Notes under the pieces: model-generated | Databases searched by the model: none | What the model saw: only the letters and a program-made list of their open reading frames with translations | What the model was told of the DNA's origin: nothing | Program-made: the position numbers and the translations under genes | Assembly (NCBI GenBank): GCA_005406025.1 | Contig: BGZK01001312.1 | Span: 62,001-126,000 of the forward strand | Direction: 5' to 3' | Source: Eumeta japonica | Lineage: Eukaryota; Arthropoda; Insecta; Lepidoptera; Psychidae | DNA: 64,000 nucleotides | Shown here: in pieces, positions 40,201-47,948 of the stretch | Numbering within the stretch: position 1 is the first letter of the stretch | Layout: every line of letters begins with the position of its first letter

Positions 40201-41644
40201 TCAACCTGAATATTTGTGATTGTAAAATTTCAATAACTATGAAAATACTTATAAAATTTAAAACAAAAAGCATGGGGCACATGCAATATACAATTAATGC
40301 ATAAATATTTCATCTAAATCACTAACAATTTAATTGTACTGAAAATAATATGAATTCACTCAGCTTATTCTCTACTCTTAACTCCAACAAACAAGAAACC
40401 AATTGTCATCTAGTTTTGAGCTATGCTCAGTTTCAAATATCTAGCTCACCGAGAAGTAAATTAGAATTGATTGCAAAATTCGTACTCGACAAACAAGAAA
40501 CTGAGTAGATAAAGATGTGGTAATCTAACAACTTTTACTCTTTAGTAATTAATTTTCTCCTATAATACTTAAATGACAGAATTCCAAAAAAATATTCCTC
40601 ACCACACATTAAATACATATTTAAATAAAGAAATCAAGCATACATAATAAAGAAATATAGCATAAATGAAAGCAACAAAATTTAAATATACCATGACAAA
40701 ATATGAGGTTAGTGCAGCAATGAGTTCCAAATCTCTGTCTCGCTATATTTTAAAATTATTATGAAGCATGCCTGTAAATTACTCATAAAATAACAAATTA
40801 TTTGTATGTATGTAAATTTTAAATTGGAAGAAAGGCACTCTTGCAAACCTATGTAACATAACCTCAAATTTCTGCAATGATAAATTTTACAAGATTAATT
40901 AACTACTTTGAATAGATAGCAAAAAGCTTAAAATGATATGTGTATTATCTTTTATTTATATGTTATATGTTTATATTTTACACAAGTAGATACGTAACAC
41001 AAAACAAGCAAGTACTTAAGTCTTACAACATTTCAGTTAACTGACTAGTAAAATTCATATATTTTTATTATTTTAAGTCAATAAAAATTAAGTAATAAAA
41101 TTTAAATTTTAACTAGAGTAGGTACACAATGTACATTAAGTTATCGACATATACTATGAAAAAAAAAATGGAAAAGCTTATGAGTACATTTATAGCATTG
41201 TTAAAGGGCAATTAAGTTAACAAATATTGAAAAAAAAAAATAGAAAACTCAACCAAACCTAAAATGGTATAATATTAAAAGAAAAAAAGTATAAAAGTAC
41301 CCCCTTCACAGCATATGTCAAGCACTTTCATACTTACAAAGCACGTATTACCTAACCCGTAACTGGGCTTACTTAAATATAAAAATGGAAATTGAAATAT
41401 AGATAGGTATACTTCGAAATAAATACATTAGATTTGCACTTATATAGTAACCCAGTTAAGGAAACTGTACGTGTATTCTTCACCCAATCACAATATGGCG
41501 ACTATCAAAAACACTCGAGAGTGTAAATACGTATGAACTCACCTGAGTCAAATCTTGGCTTGTCTGCTTAAAGTTCTTTTTCGATAAACTAAATACGAAA
41601 GATTTTATTTGCGATAAACTAAAACATAAAGGGTCTAGGTTCAT
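19184..41644 (-). CDS. CNOT1: CCR4-NOT transcription complex subunit 1 (whole gene, 15 coding exons)
   Basis: CNOT1 is the large scaffold of the CCR4-NOT complex, which shortens mRNA poly(A) tails and represses translation. It is mainly cytoplasmic and holds the CAF1/CCR4 nucleases, CNOT9, and CNOT2/CNOT3. The 15 exons sum to 7155 nt and 2384 residues, the usual family length, with every junction in phase. Segments in order: N-terminal helical repeats (1-700); a TTP-binding-type region with '[15 protein letters not shown]' (about 800-975); the MIF4G domain that binds CAF1 and DDX6 (about 1040-1260, '[17 protein letters not shown]'); a proline/threonine-rich linker; the CNOT9-binding DUF3819 (about 1370-1560, '[16 protein letters not shown]'); and the Not1 C-terminal domain (about 1990-2365, 'DYHYGFCD', '[19 protein letters not shown]'). 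No break is seen. A short uORF overlaps the start codon. Confidence 0.98.
19855..19990 (+). mobile_element. LINE/SINE 3'-end fragment in CNOT1 intron 14
   Basis: 'ggcaacggactgacggctcc', 'gtgggtggcgataaccacct' and 'ggcatgctcgttt' are the conserved 3' tail of lepidopteran non-LTR elements. It lies antisense to CNOT1 and ends about 25 bp from exon 14. The rest of intron 14 (19260-20013) is AT-rich. Confidence 0.6.
20014..20277 (-). CDS. CNOT1: CNOT1 exon 14
   Basis: Residues 2272-2359 plus two bases. Acceptor TGTTTAG|GTATTT, donor GAAAA|GTAAGT (phase 2). It encodes '[20 protein letters not shown]' through '[12 protein letters not shown]', nearly identical to human. Confidence 0.97.
20510..20694 (-). 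CDS. CNOT1: CNOT1 exon 13
   Basis: Residues 2211-2271 plus two bases. Acceptor CATTAG|GTCTTA, donor GGCAG|GTTGGT (phase 2). '[20 protein letters not shown]' and '[19 protein letters not shown]' are conserved. Confidence 0.96.
20695..21047 (-). other. CNOT1 intron 12
   Basis: A 353-bp AT-rich intron. No additional feature is seen. Confidence 0.8.
21048..21476 (-). CDS. CNOT1: CNOT1 exon 12
   Basis: Residues 2068-2210, phase 0. Acceptor GTTATAG|GGCTGG, donor CAG|GTAAAC. It contains '[20 protein letters not shown]' and '[20 protein letters not shown]', the most conserved stretch of the Not1 C-terminal domain, which docks the CNOT2/CNOT3 heterodimer. Confidence 0.97.
21477..22493 (-). other. 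CNOT1 intron 11
   Basis: About 1.0 kb, AT-rich, with no identifiable element. Confidence 0.8.
22494..22628 (-). CDS. CNOT1: CNOT1 exon 11
   Basis: Residues 2023-2067, phase 0. Acceptor TTCACAG|ATTCTA, donor AAA|GTAAGT. It reads '[20 protein letters not shown]' and ends 'LAATPQQK', as in other CNOT1 proteins. It is too short to stand out as an open frame. Confidence 0.95.
23521..23900. repeat. candidate dispersed repeat, GC-richer than the host intron
   Basis: It starts around 'agctattgcatagcttctat' and ends around 'ctatgcaatagctttactgc', related short sequences at its two edges. The interior ('gcgggccttgagcgtggaga', 'cgcctctaggtggcattgg') has base composition unlike the intron. It resembles repeats I associate with lepidopteran genomes, but I cannot name a family. 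Confidence 0.35.
24199..24578 (+). mobile_element. pogo/Tigger-like MITE, copy 1 (CNOT1 intron 10)
   Basis: Terminal inverted repeats CAGTGGAATCTCAATAACTC and its complement are flanked by TA duplications (24197-24198, 24579-24580). It is 380 bp with no transposase. The left 'gaacctcgttaagtcgaaat' and internal 'gcggtatctcgaattattta' recur in the reverse orientation at 36232-36721. The TIR and TA target fit the pogo/Tigger branch of Tc1/mariner. It sits 82 bp from exon 10. Confidence 0.88.
24660..24806 (-). CDS. CNOT1: CNOT1 exon 10
   Basis: Residues 1974-2022, phase 0. Acceptor TGTTTAG|ATTTTG, donor CAG|GTGACC. '[20 protein letters not shown]' and '[17 protein letters not shown]' open the Not1 C-terminal domain. 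Confidence 0.96.
24984..25361 (-). CDS. CNOT1: CNOT1 exon 9
   Basis: Residues 1848-1973, phase 0. Acceptor CTTTAG|GCAAGG, donor AAG|GTAGCA. '[20 protein letters not shown]' matches human '[20 protein letters not shown]', and the exon ends 'KLNLLNK'. Confidence 0.96.
25362..26326 (-). other. CNOT1 intron 8
   Basis: About 965 bp. It holds the LINE fragment at 25480-25825. A plus-strand 109-codon AT-rich open frame at 25795-26124 looks like chance. Confidence 0.7.
25480..25825 (-). mobile_element. LINE reverse-transcriptase fragment in CNOT1 intron 8
   Basis: The minus strand reads '[20 protein letters not shown]' then '[10 protein letters not shown]', the conserved 'L..M...L...S...GL..N..KTK.MTN' block of LINE reverse transcriptases. 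About 150 bp further on come '[20 protein letters not shown]' and '[10 protein letters not shown]', matching the downstream 'EIN.RI......LKEIM' and 'K.KLF...VLPVL' blocks. The spacing is right, with stops between. It is a decayed fragment in the same orientation as CNOT1. Confidence 0.7.
26327..26629 (-). CDS. CNOT1: CNOT1 exon 8
   Basis: Residues 1747-1847. Acceptor TTATAG|TATGAC. '[20 protein letters not shown]' matches '[20 protein letters not shown]'. Two in-phase donors are possible: CGG|GTACGT (end 26327, used here, adds Val-Arg) or the weaker CAA|GTTCGG (end 26333), which fits the human protein length better at this point. They differ by two residues only. Confidence 0.9.
26717..26965 (-). 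CDS. CNOT1: CNOT1 exon 7
   Basis: Residues 1664-1746, phase 0. Acceptor CTTCAG|GCTGTA, donor CAG|GTGAGT. '[20 protein letters not shown]' then '[20 protein letters not shown]' align with the human '[20 protein letters not shown]' segment. Confidence 0.96.
27043..27606 (-). CDS. CNOT1: CNOT1 exon 6
   Basis: Residues 1476-1663, phase 0 at both ends. Acceptor TTACAG|AAAGAA, donor AAAAG|GTATAA. '[15 protein letters not shown]' and '[16 protein letters not shown]' are hallmark conserved blocks at the end of DUF3819. Confidence 0.96.
27677..29084 (-). CDS. CNOT1: CNOT1 exon 5 (MIF4G and start of CNOT9-binding domain)
   Basis: Residues 1006-1475. Acceptor TTTCAG|AACAGT, donor CAG|GTAAAT (phase 0). 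It encodes the MIF4G fold ('[20 protein letters not shown]', '[20 protein letters not shown]'), a PT-rich linker, and the DUF3819 start ('[20 protein letters not shown]'). Confidence 0.97.
29223..31737 (-). CDS. CNOT1: CNOT1 exon 4 (2.5 kb)
   Basis: Residues 168-1006. Acceptor TTGTAG|AAAGAG, donor TATCG|GTAATT (phase 2). It holds most of the N-terminal repeats ('[20 protein letters not shown]', '[20 protein letters not shown]'), a low-complexity Met/Thr/Pro linker near residues 700-790, and the conserved '[20 protein letters not shown]' block. The upstream MIFVSMIM reading is intronic. Confidence 0.97.
31816..31996 (-). CDS. CNOT1: CNOT1 exon 3
   Basis: Residues 108-167 plus one base. Acceptor TTTTAG|ATCTTA, donor GCTG|GTGAGT (phase 1). 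'[20 protein letters not shown]' matches human '[20 protein letters not shown]'. A 78-bp intron separates it from exon 4. Confidence 0.95.
33474..34256. mobile_element. AACCGACTTCAAA-bounded element nested in the hAT
   Basis: Left end 'ttttaaccgacttcaaaaaa' followed by 'ggaggagg', right end 'tttgaagtcggttattttt', forming inverted termini about 780 bp apart. These ends match a very common lepidopteran repeat type I know only from memory. It contains the small Helitron at 33926-34165. Confidence 0.7.
33926..34165 (+). mobile_element. 240-bp non-autonomous Helitron
   Basis: It starts TCCCTGCTAATATTAACTC after an A and ends 'cgcaggtgaagctgcgggaa' then CAGCTAG before a T, with the hairpin 'cgcaggtgaagctgcg'. 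An internal 'gatggagcttggaa' is repeated twice about 22 bp apart. This is the innermost layer of the nest. Confidence 0.75.
36232..36721 (-). mobile_element. pogo/Tigger-like MITE, copy 2 (CNOT1 intron 2)
   Basis: Same family as 24199-24578 but in reverse orientation: CAGTGGAATCTCAATAACTC on the left, complement on the right, TA duplications at 36230-36231 and 36722-36723. At 490 bp it is about 110 bp longer. The extra internal segment (about 36400-36560) is probably part of the parent element lost in copy 1. It is inserted in the hAT. Confidence 0.88.
37135..37230 (-). mobile_element. Helitron 3'-terminal fragment
   Basis: Read on the minus strand it ends 'cgctacatcgcgggccaaaa' then GCTAG before T, the lepidopteran Helitron 3' end. 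'aaaagtagcctatg' upstream is also typical. The other end cannot be located. Confidence 0.6.
39393..39611 (-). CDS. CNOT1: CNOT1 exon 2
   Basis: Residues 35-107, phase 0 at both ends. Acceptor TTTTAG|CTTGTT, donor AAG|GTAATT. The reading '[18 protein letters not shown]' corresponds to the human 'HGPEADRHLLRCLF' segment. This is one of the more divergent parts, with a Ser-rich stretch near residues 64-69. Confidence 0.93.
39612..41542 (-). other. CNOT1 intron 1
   Basis: About 1.9 kb, very AT-rich, with poly-A/T tracts. No repeat or gene is identified. Confidence 0.85.
41543..41644 (-). CDS. CNOT1: CNOT1 exon 1
   Basis: Residues 1-34. It begins [15 protein letters not shown], matching the conserved family start MNLDSLSLALSQIS. 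An A at position -3 supports this ATG. The donor is CAG|GTGAGT and the exon ends in phase 0. Confidence 0.95.
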
Positions 41645-41652
41645 AGTTCCAT
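41641..41652 (-). promoter_or_regulatory. three-codon uORF overlapping the CNOT1 start codon
   Basis: An upstream ATG (41650-41652) opens ATG GAA CTA TGA. Its TGA (41641-41643) overlaps the CNOT1 ATG by two bases (the ATGA arrangement). The upstream ATG has a poor context (T at -3) and the main ATG a better one (A at -3). Termination followed by reinitiation, or leaky scanning, could tune CNOT1 translation. This assumes no splice acceptor between the two ATGs, and none is evident. Confidence 0.6.
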
Positions 41653-43599
41653 TAAAGCGAATTCAAAAGCTTCAAACGTCTCGACTTCTGACGAATCACT
41701 ACGATGAAAGTATGTTTTGTTACAGTTTTTTTGCGAAATGCGTCTAAAATCAACATCACCAAAATTATTGGTCACGCCATCGAAAATAACTTACAATAAG
41801 CACGCAATACATAGTCATGCACGACCAAAACCATAGCTACACTAAATCAGGAACAAGTATGCACGGAGATCATAATGGCGACGCAGCCTAGTGATGTCCA
41901 CTCTTACTAATAGTATTATCAATGGTAACGATTTTAGAAATTATCGATTCGTAATTCAGTTATTAAATGCAATATTTATATCTACATACTATTAAATAGT
42001 GCACTGAATCTCTGTTTTAAATTATGACCAATAATAAATTTCACAGAAGCGTTTAAATGGTTAGGGTCTTAAATTATTAATTAAATTGTACATCAATAAG
42101 AGTTGATTTATCGTATATATTGAGTTTTTTTCTGCATTTGCCATTAATAATCCAAACAATTCCACTATTTAAAAAAATAAATGCTTTAACAAAAGGTTCC
42201 ATTAATTGCGTAAGCTGTTTTTCTTTCAATATTAATCCCTCTCAACCCTCCTAGTGAAACTTAGAGTGATTTCGCGGGACCTCCCTTAAATTTACTTTAC
42301 TTTTACGCTATAGTTGATAATGGCCTATCTACATGTAGCGGCTTGCATGCACCCTTATTTGTACAAATTAGTTTGCACACGTAACTGTTTACGTATAGTT
42401 CGCACAAATTCTAAAACACGGCTTGATTAATCATTGCCTTGCTGAAGAGTGGACTGCGAAGTTTTAGATTTACACAATTTAACGAGAACGTGTCGACAGC
42501 TATTCAAGCCAAACTTTTCTTTGGCAAGTTACAATTACAGGACACACATATCTACGAATATTGAAAATGAGTGATGTACAAAACTATTTAAAGGAATTTG
42601 TAACTGAGTTTTTACAATGGTTCCAGTCTTGTCGGTGTCATAGAAAAAAAAATAGGCAAGGCTGAGTGCGTAAACCAGCCTTATAGAATTAAATTTATTT
42701 ATATACAGGAGAAGAATAATTCAGTACATTAATTTAAACTTAATATAATTTAGACTCCATGCACAATAACAAACATTACTCTGTTTTAGTGAAAGAAAAC
42801 TTTAATAATTTTTCTAAGTAAAAAAAATATTTACATATTTAATTTGCTATCTACGTAATAATGTATATTTTTTAAAGTTGACGTAAGATTTTCAATTACA
42901 ACCCTAAATTTAAATGATATTTGATGAAATTTTTACAGGACCTCTACCCTCATTTTCAACTCACGCATTTAATCGTGTCCCCTTACATTCGAATGATTCA
43001 TGATTTGCTTGCATGGATGGAAAATTATAAGCAACAATTGATGTCCCCCAAATTATGTCAGTTTGTCATAATATAATATGTTTAACCCATTAACTTAAAT
43101 TTACATCTAAGGAAGTATTGTAATCACCATTGCGTTATCAATGTTTTTTTTTCATTCATTCTAACATACTAAGCCTGCCGCCATGCAATATGCTTCGACC
43201 TTAGGGTAAAGAAGATAGCATATAGGGAGTAATAAAATAACAACGCACTCCTTTCTACTTGAACTTGTTTATCTCATAACATCTAAAATGGAACAAAAAG
43301 GAATAATAAATATATTTGACATGCAATCTTCCGGCAAAGGTTGTACATTTTTCCATGTTATAAAAATAGTGCAATGACGTGCCTTACTAAAACTATTATG
43401 AACAATTTTTCCACATTTATTTTTACCATGAATTCATATAAAAATTTCGTAATTTGTAGAATGTGTTAGTATATTAGTAAACAATGCTACATGAATACCA
43501 ACAAAGCTTATAATGTATTTAGAAATATTAAAATGTGTTGAGGCTAATCTCCGAAACGATCAAATGCATTATGATCAAAGAACACCGCTCTGATTCCAT
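41653..43599. other. CNOT1 5' flank and intergenic DNA
   Basis: The CNOT1 promoter should lie just above 41650 on the minus strand. 'ataatggcgacgc' (about 41874) and 'caatatggcgac' (about 41493, inside intron 1) resemble ATGGCG initiator-type promoter motifs. There is no clear TATA box. Beyond 41900 the DNA is AT-rich and featureless. Confidence 0.4.
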
Positions 43600-45480
43600 A
43601 TATTATTCGCCTAACCTCACCAGTTGTCGTTCCATAGAGCGTCGTCTGGCGTCCGCTCCGAACGATCGCGCTATAGCGTTTGGTAGGTGCAGTGTGTGTC
43701 CCAGTGCTCCATGTGCTGGTCTGTGTGTGTAGTGAAGTGTGTGTCGAGCCACAACGAGTGCAGTAAAATGTACAGCAACGAGCGTGCAATATCATTTTTA
43801 GCCGGGGCAACCTAACGATGTCAACAACCGGCTTGCGTTCGTTCGTTCGACAACTCACGCGGCACCACGATCCCCTCTCAGCGGGGTCGCGCCGAGCGTT
43901 GCGGCCCTTGCTGCATCGCGATCGTCGATATTGCGCTTCTCCCCACTCAGATTTCGTTCATTTGACACACGACTCGGCCCGTATGCCGGACTGTCACGGC
44001 GTCCTACGCGGTGCGCTACGGGAGCACTTAGCTACGGCCGGGCTCTCTCGCGCCTAACGCGATAGATAGCTCTAGATTAAAAGCCTTTCTCACGGAGCGC
44101 GGACATTTCGATCTCCTTCGGAATTTCGAGGTGAACTGTTTATTTCCCGCCTCCTCCGAACCGCCAGACGCTGCTTCCGACTCTGATATGGAGGTCAAAT
44201 TAAATCTGCCTAAGGAGCTCACCAAACGATCAGCCGCCTCTCGTCCGTCAGAAGATTCCGATTTCGAGTGGAGTGAAGATTCCGACGAATACTCGGATTT
44301 CACTCCAGTTCATCGTCGAAAAACTCCGTGTGTCAAACCCGAAACTGCCCTATTTCTCGCTCAGGAGACCGATGGGTCCAGCTACTTCCGTATTAAATCA
44401 AAAAAAGCTAAAAAGACACCCGCAACTACCACAGCCGCACCCGCCAATGTGACGTCCTTACTCTCCCAAGCTTCGACGATCTGGAGGAAGACATCCCAGC
44501 CTTCCGCAGCTTCGCAGTTAGAAACAGGGGAAAAGCCCAAAAAAGCGGCTGTGACCGCTAAAAGCAATGAAAGGGACAAAGCAGCCGTTTTACCTCACTT
44601 CCTTCCCTCACTAGGCCGTGTGACTCAAAGCCGCCACCTATATTCATTCGGAAGAAGGGTCGGTGGTCTGAGTTGCGTAAGTTATGTCTAGAGTATGACA
44701 TAAAAGTAGACCATGCTCGTAATTTCACCAAAGGATTAAAAGTTCAAACAGCCACCACCGCAGATTTCAAGAAACTCCAAAATCTGCCCCTCAAAGGAAA
44801 GTACGCCTTCCATACGTACTCCCTTAAAAACGAACGCGAACTCTGGATTGTCCTCAGGGACGTCCTCAAGGAGTTCTCGGTCGAGAAGGACCAAGAAGAC
44901 CTCTTAGCCCAAAACTTGCCAATCCAATTCGTCCGTCGGATTTCGAACCAAAACCGTAAGCCCTTAGACCTTGTCCTGGTCACGACAAACTAAAAAAGTC
45001 AGCTTTCTTTAGTCTGAAATAGGTATGTTCCTTTTCAGAGATTAAAGTGGAGCTACCCCACAAACTTACTATTCCCGGACGATGTCATAACTGTCAATTA
45101 CACGGACACTCGTCCAAAAATAGTTTCAATCAAACGAGCTGCGTCAAATGCCTGGGAAACCACGGCACAGCTCAGTACACCAGAAACAAGGACACAGACG
45201 GACGTCCCGTCTGTGTACTTTGGAAAGGTAGCCACCCGGCTAACTATCTAGGATTCTCGCGTGCTCATAAGCAAGCCCCACTCCCCAGAAAAAAAACCCC
45301 TCCGACCGCAGAAACCGCGACGCGCCGAGCACCCATGCTTCACTTCAACACTAAGCTATGCTCGTGTAACGGCGGGAGACCGCAGCGCCCCGCCTGCATC
45401 CATTCAAAACAGTTGACTACCGCGGACAACTTAAAACATCTCATGTCGATAATTTCGATTATCGACACCAAATAATTCGC
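43600..45480 (+). mobile_element. LINE 5' half: GC-rich leader plus ORF1 (gag), no reverse transcriptase
   Basis: A sharp rise in GC and CpG marks the element. The leader (43600-44188) has frames without motifs. The gag region begins at ATG 44189 (MEVKLNLPKELTKRSAAS). After about 44640 it continues in another frame with 'VDHARNFTKGLKVQT' and 'AFHTYSLKNERELWIVLRD', the pre-knuckle PRE_C2HC region of jockey-clade gag. Three CCHC-like zinc knuckles follow in a third frame (45090-45260). I see no reverse transcriptase or endonuclease before or after. The 3' limit is approximate. Confidence 0.75.
44189..45475 (+). pseudogene. jockey-like ORF1 / gag protein, frameshifted
   Basis: Three consecutive frames make up the protein: 44189-44691 (acidic and Ser-rich, then Lys/Ala/Thr-rich), about 44640-44993 (PRE_C2HC-type domain), and 45047-45475 (zinc knuckles and basic tail). 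Each knuckle has lost its last cysteine: 'CHNCQLHGHSSKNS', 'CVKCLGNHGTAQYT', 'CVLWKGSHPANYLG'. The third has also lost its second cysteine. Gag would bind the element RNA; this copy cannot do so normally. Confidence 0.75.
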
Positions 45481-46189
45481 GATCTTCGCAATAAAATACC
45501 GCACCGCTGTATACCCGACAGAAAAATTAATCTATCTCATTGACATGCCTCGCTCGTAAAGACAATCAAAAACAATAAATTTTAAATTCGGTTAGAATTA
45601 AACCCTTGCTCATTCTACACCAGGTCGGTAAGCCTGGTCAATAATAATTTTTCGCTTTCTCATGTGACGCGATGTCACCAATCCTAGTACAAAGTACCAA
45701 GTGCTAGTCTGATTTTTGCTTTGACCTCAACAAAGCTTACGAGCCAATGGAATACAGACATAACATAGCTTAACATTAAAGTCACCTCCAAGGGAGTGTT
45801 TTTAGAGGGTAAAGTTCCCACATAACCCGATTTCTAGATTGCGTGACCGGATATCTTTCGTCCGAGAAGATTTTCAGTTCCTACGCATAGAAAAAAAAAC
45901 TAAGGTTCAAAAGTGATGAAAAATTGTTTTCTACATTCCAAATAATTATTAATTAATCATAATATTAATATGATAATCACGATATTCTATAACATAATAT
46001 TCACTTTTTTAAGAGTTAACATTTTTAAACATGTGTATCATGTTTCATCATCATCTCAGACTTTTTACACTTTCATATAGCTAAAGATTGCTATAATATA
46101 CCACAACATTTAATATCTGTATTTAATAAATGTAGAAATGCGTAATGATAACTTCAGTGTAATTTCGTAATCGATGTGGTTCAGCCATG
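45481..46189. other. intergenic DNA after the LINE gag
   Basis: AT-rich and could include the LINE's residual 3' flank. Nothing is identified. Confidence 0.4.
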
Positions 46190-46480
46190 CTATGGTTAAC
46201 TTGACTGTAGCACGAAAATGGACCGGCTCGACTCGTTTTCGCTGTTGCATTTTGTACCTGTAAATGATAGTTCTGGTGGCCCACTCCTCCCTTTGTATCC
46301 CCACTGCTACTCCATGATCCTACACCCCCTTCTATCGCCATATTCATCCCACTCCTACCTCTATCAGATATGCTATTCTTACCCAAATATTAACAACGCA
46401 CTGATGCTCCTCAAGAGTCGCGAATGTCCATGGGTGGAGGTGTCTACCTGCTGTGTGGTGGTTCGCATACTCGTTTTTCC
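46190..46480. repeat. candidate dispersed repeat
   Basis: 'gaccggctcgactcgttttc' with 'gttgcattttgtacctgtaa', then a purine-rich (minus-strand) block 'ggaggagtgggccacc'. The block resembles that at about 59150-59180 ('ggagggggagtgagccacc'). It is probably transposon-derived; no coding motif is seen. Confidence 0.35.
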
Positions 46481-47374
46481 CTATAAAATGCTAAGAAAAG
46501 AAAAATTAGAGAATGCTCTGTTTTAATGTTGAATCTTTAAATGATAATTGTCTCGAAAATATTTTTGTTTTTTCATTTCATATATTAAGTATAGTAACGT
46601 TTGTTTAAATTTCTGGAGAGTATTAAAATAACACTGTCTAATTAAAAAAGAATGTATATTGCATAGGTACATAGGTGCAATAGGTACATTTACACATATT
46701 AGTTGCATAGAAAAATCTTTAGGCACAGCCATTTTGAATTTTAAATCGCCAAATTTTTATGCATTGACTAACTGTCTAATAACACTGCAAGGAAATAAGC
46801 CGTGCAAATTTTATTAGCTCCGAAAGAAGGAATTTTCATTATTATTATGTGATCCAGTTAACTTTCACTTTCATCCTTATTGTCTGATTAGTTTAATTCT
46901 AATCTTATTATCTCTGAATCGCATATTCGCCTAAATCAGTCAATGTTCATTTTATATCTATTTACCAGAATTTAAATAATTGACATATTATAACAGTAGC
47001 ATTGAAACAGAATAGTCCTCAATATCTTAAACATATAAAACGAGCTGAACATTTTTGTACATGACAAATGTGCAACTGCTTCGTTGTCGAAACTTAGCAA
47101 TGTCGTTTGCAGAGAAGTAAATTTTTTCTTATCAAACATCAACTTGTGGCACATCTTTCGACAGTCCTTTTAAAAACACTTTAAGGTTTTTAAGCAACTT
47201 TTCTGATTATGTGAATAATTTCGGAAATAATAGCATCGAAAGTAGTAGAAATTGTGTGTCTCCCCTTTTTTTTCTAAACCTTATGTGCAAAAAATATTAA
47301 AAAAATATATAAAGATACAGCTTATTAAAAACTTTCAACGAAAAAAAAAAATGTGTGTATTAGTGTACACACGT
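46481..47374. other. AT-rich intergenic DNA
   Basis: No feature is supported. Confidence 0.4.
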
Positions 47375-47948
47375 AAGAAGTGAAACTTCTTTATGATATC
47401 ATTTCAATATGACATCGAAAAATGATTCACTATTTGCAACTTTACAAAAATTGGTTAAATAAAGCTAAATTAGATAAAGTTTAAGGAAAAAAAATCATTT
47501 TGTATTAAATTAACGCTATTTTATTATCATAGACATGCATATAAATAATATAATTATTTCACGTTATTATTACTATTAGGATTATTATAGTATTTCATTA
47601 ATTATGATAGAATTATTATTATCATTGTTATTATATATTTTTGTATTGTAATTAATGGCTAATGGTAACTAAAATATGAAATATATGGTTTATATTCCAT
47701 GGAATTTATTGACCCAGTAAAAACTTCTCTTTTTATTTATTTTACGTATCACTTTATTATTGTTGTATTATATTTCTCGTCACTACTGAGTTTTAGAAAT
47801 AAACAAGTCGCGTAACAGAAAAACTTGACTTGAAAGTAAATATGGCGCTTAACAGAAAAATGTGACTTAGAAATAAATATGGCGCGTAATAAAAAAACGT
47901 GATGACGAAAATTTCTCTATACGTCTTTAAAGAAGTTTCACTTCAAAA
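47375..47948. mobile_element. MITE-like element with AAGAAGTGAAACTTC termini
   Basis: Left end 'aagaagtgaaacttcttta' (47375-47393) and right end 'taaagaagtttcacttcaaa' (about 47928-47947) are inverted copies. The 574-bp AT-rich interior has no transposase and includes two similar 'aaatatggcgc..taa.agaaaa' units near 47840 and 47876. Single ends of the same type occur at 11208, 50140 and 51645. Confidence 0.55.

Noticed and set aside
41874..41886. ATGGCG motif as a definite CNOT1 promoter element
   Set aside because: Suggestive only; without a mapped transcription start its position relative to the promoter is unknown.
43544..44057. Two overlapping ORFs of 79-104 codons on opposite strands
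   Set aside because: Lie in the GC-rich LINE leader, where stop codons are rare; no gag or other domain is readable.
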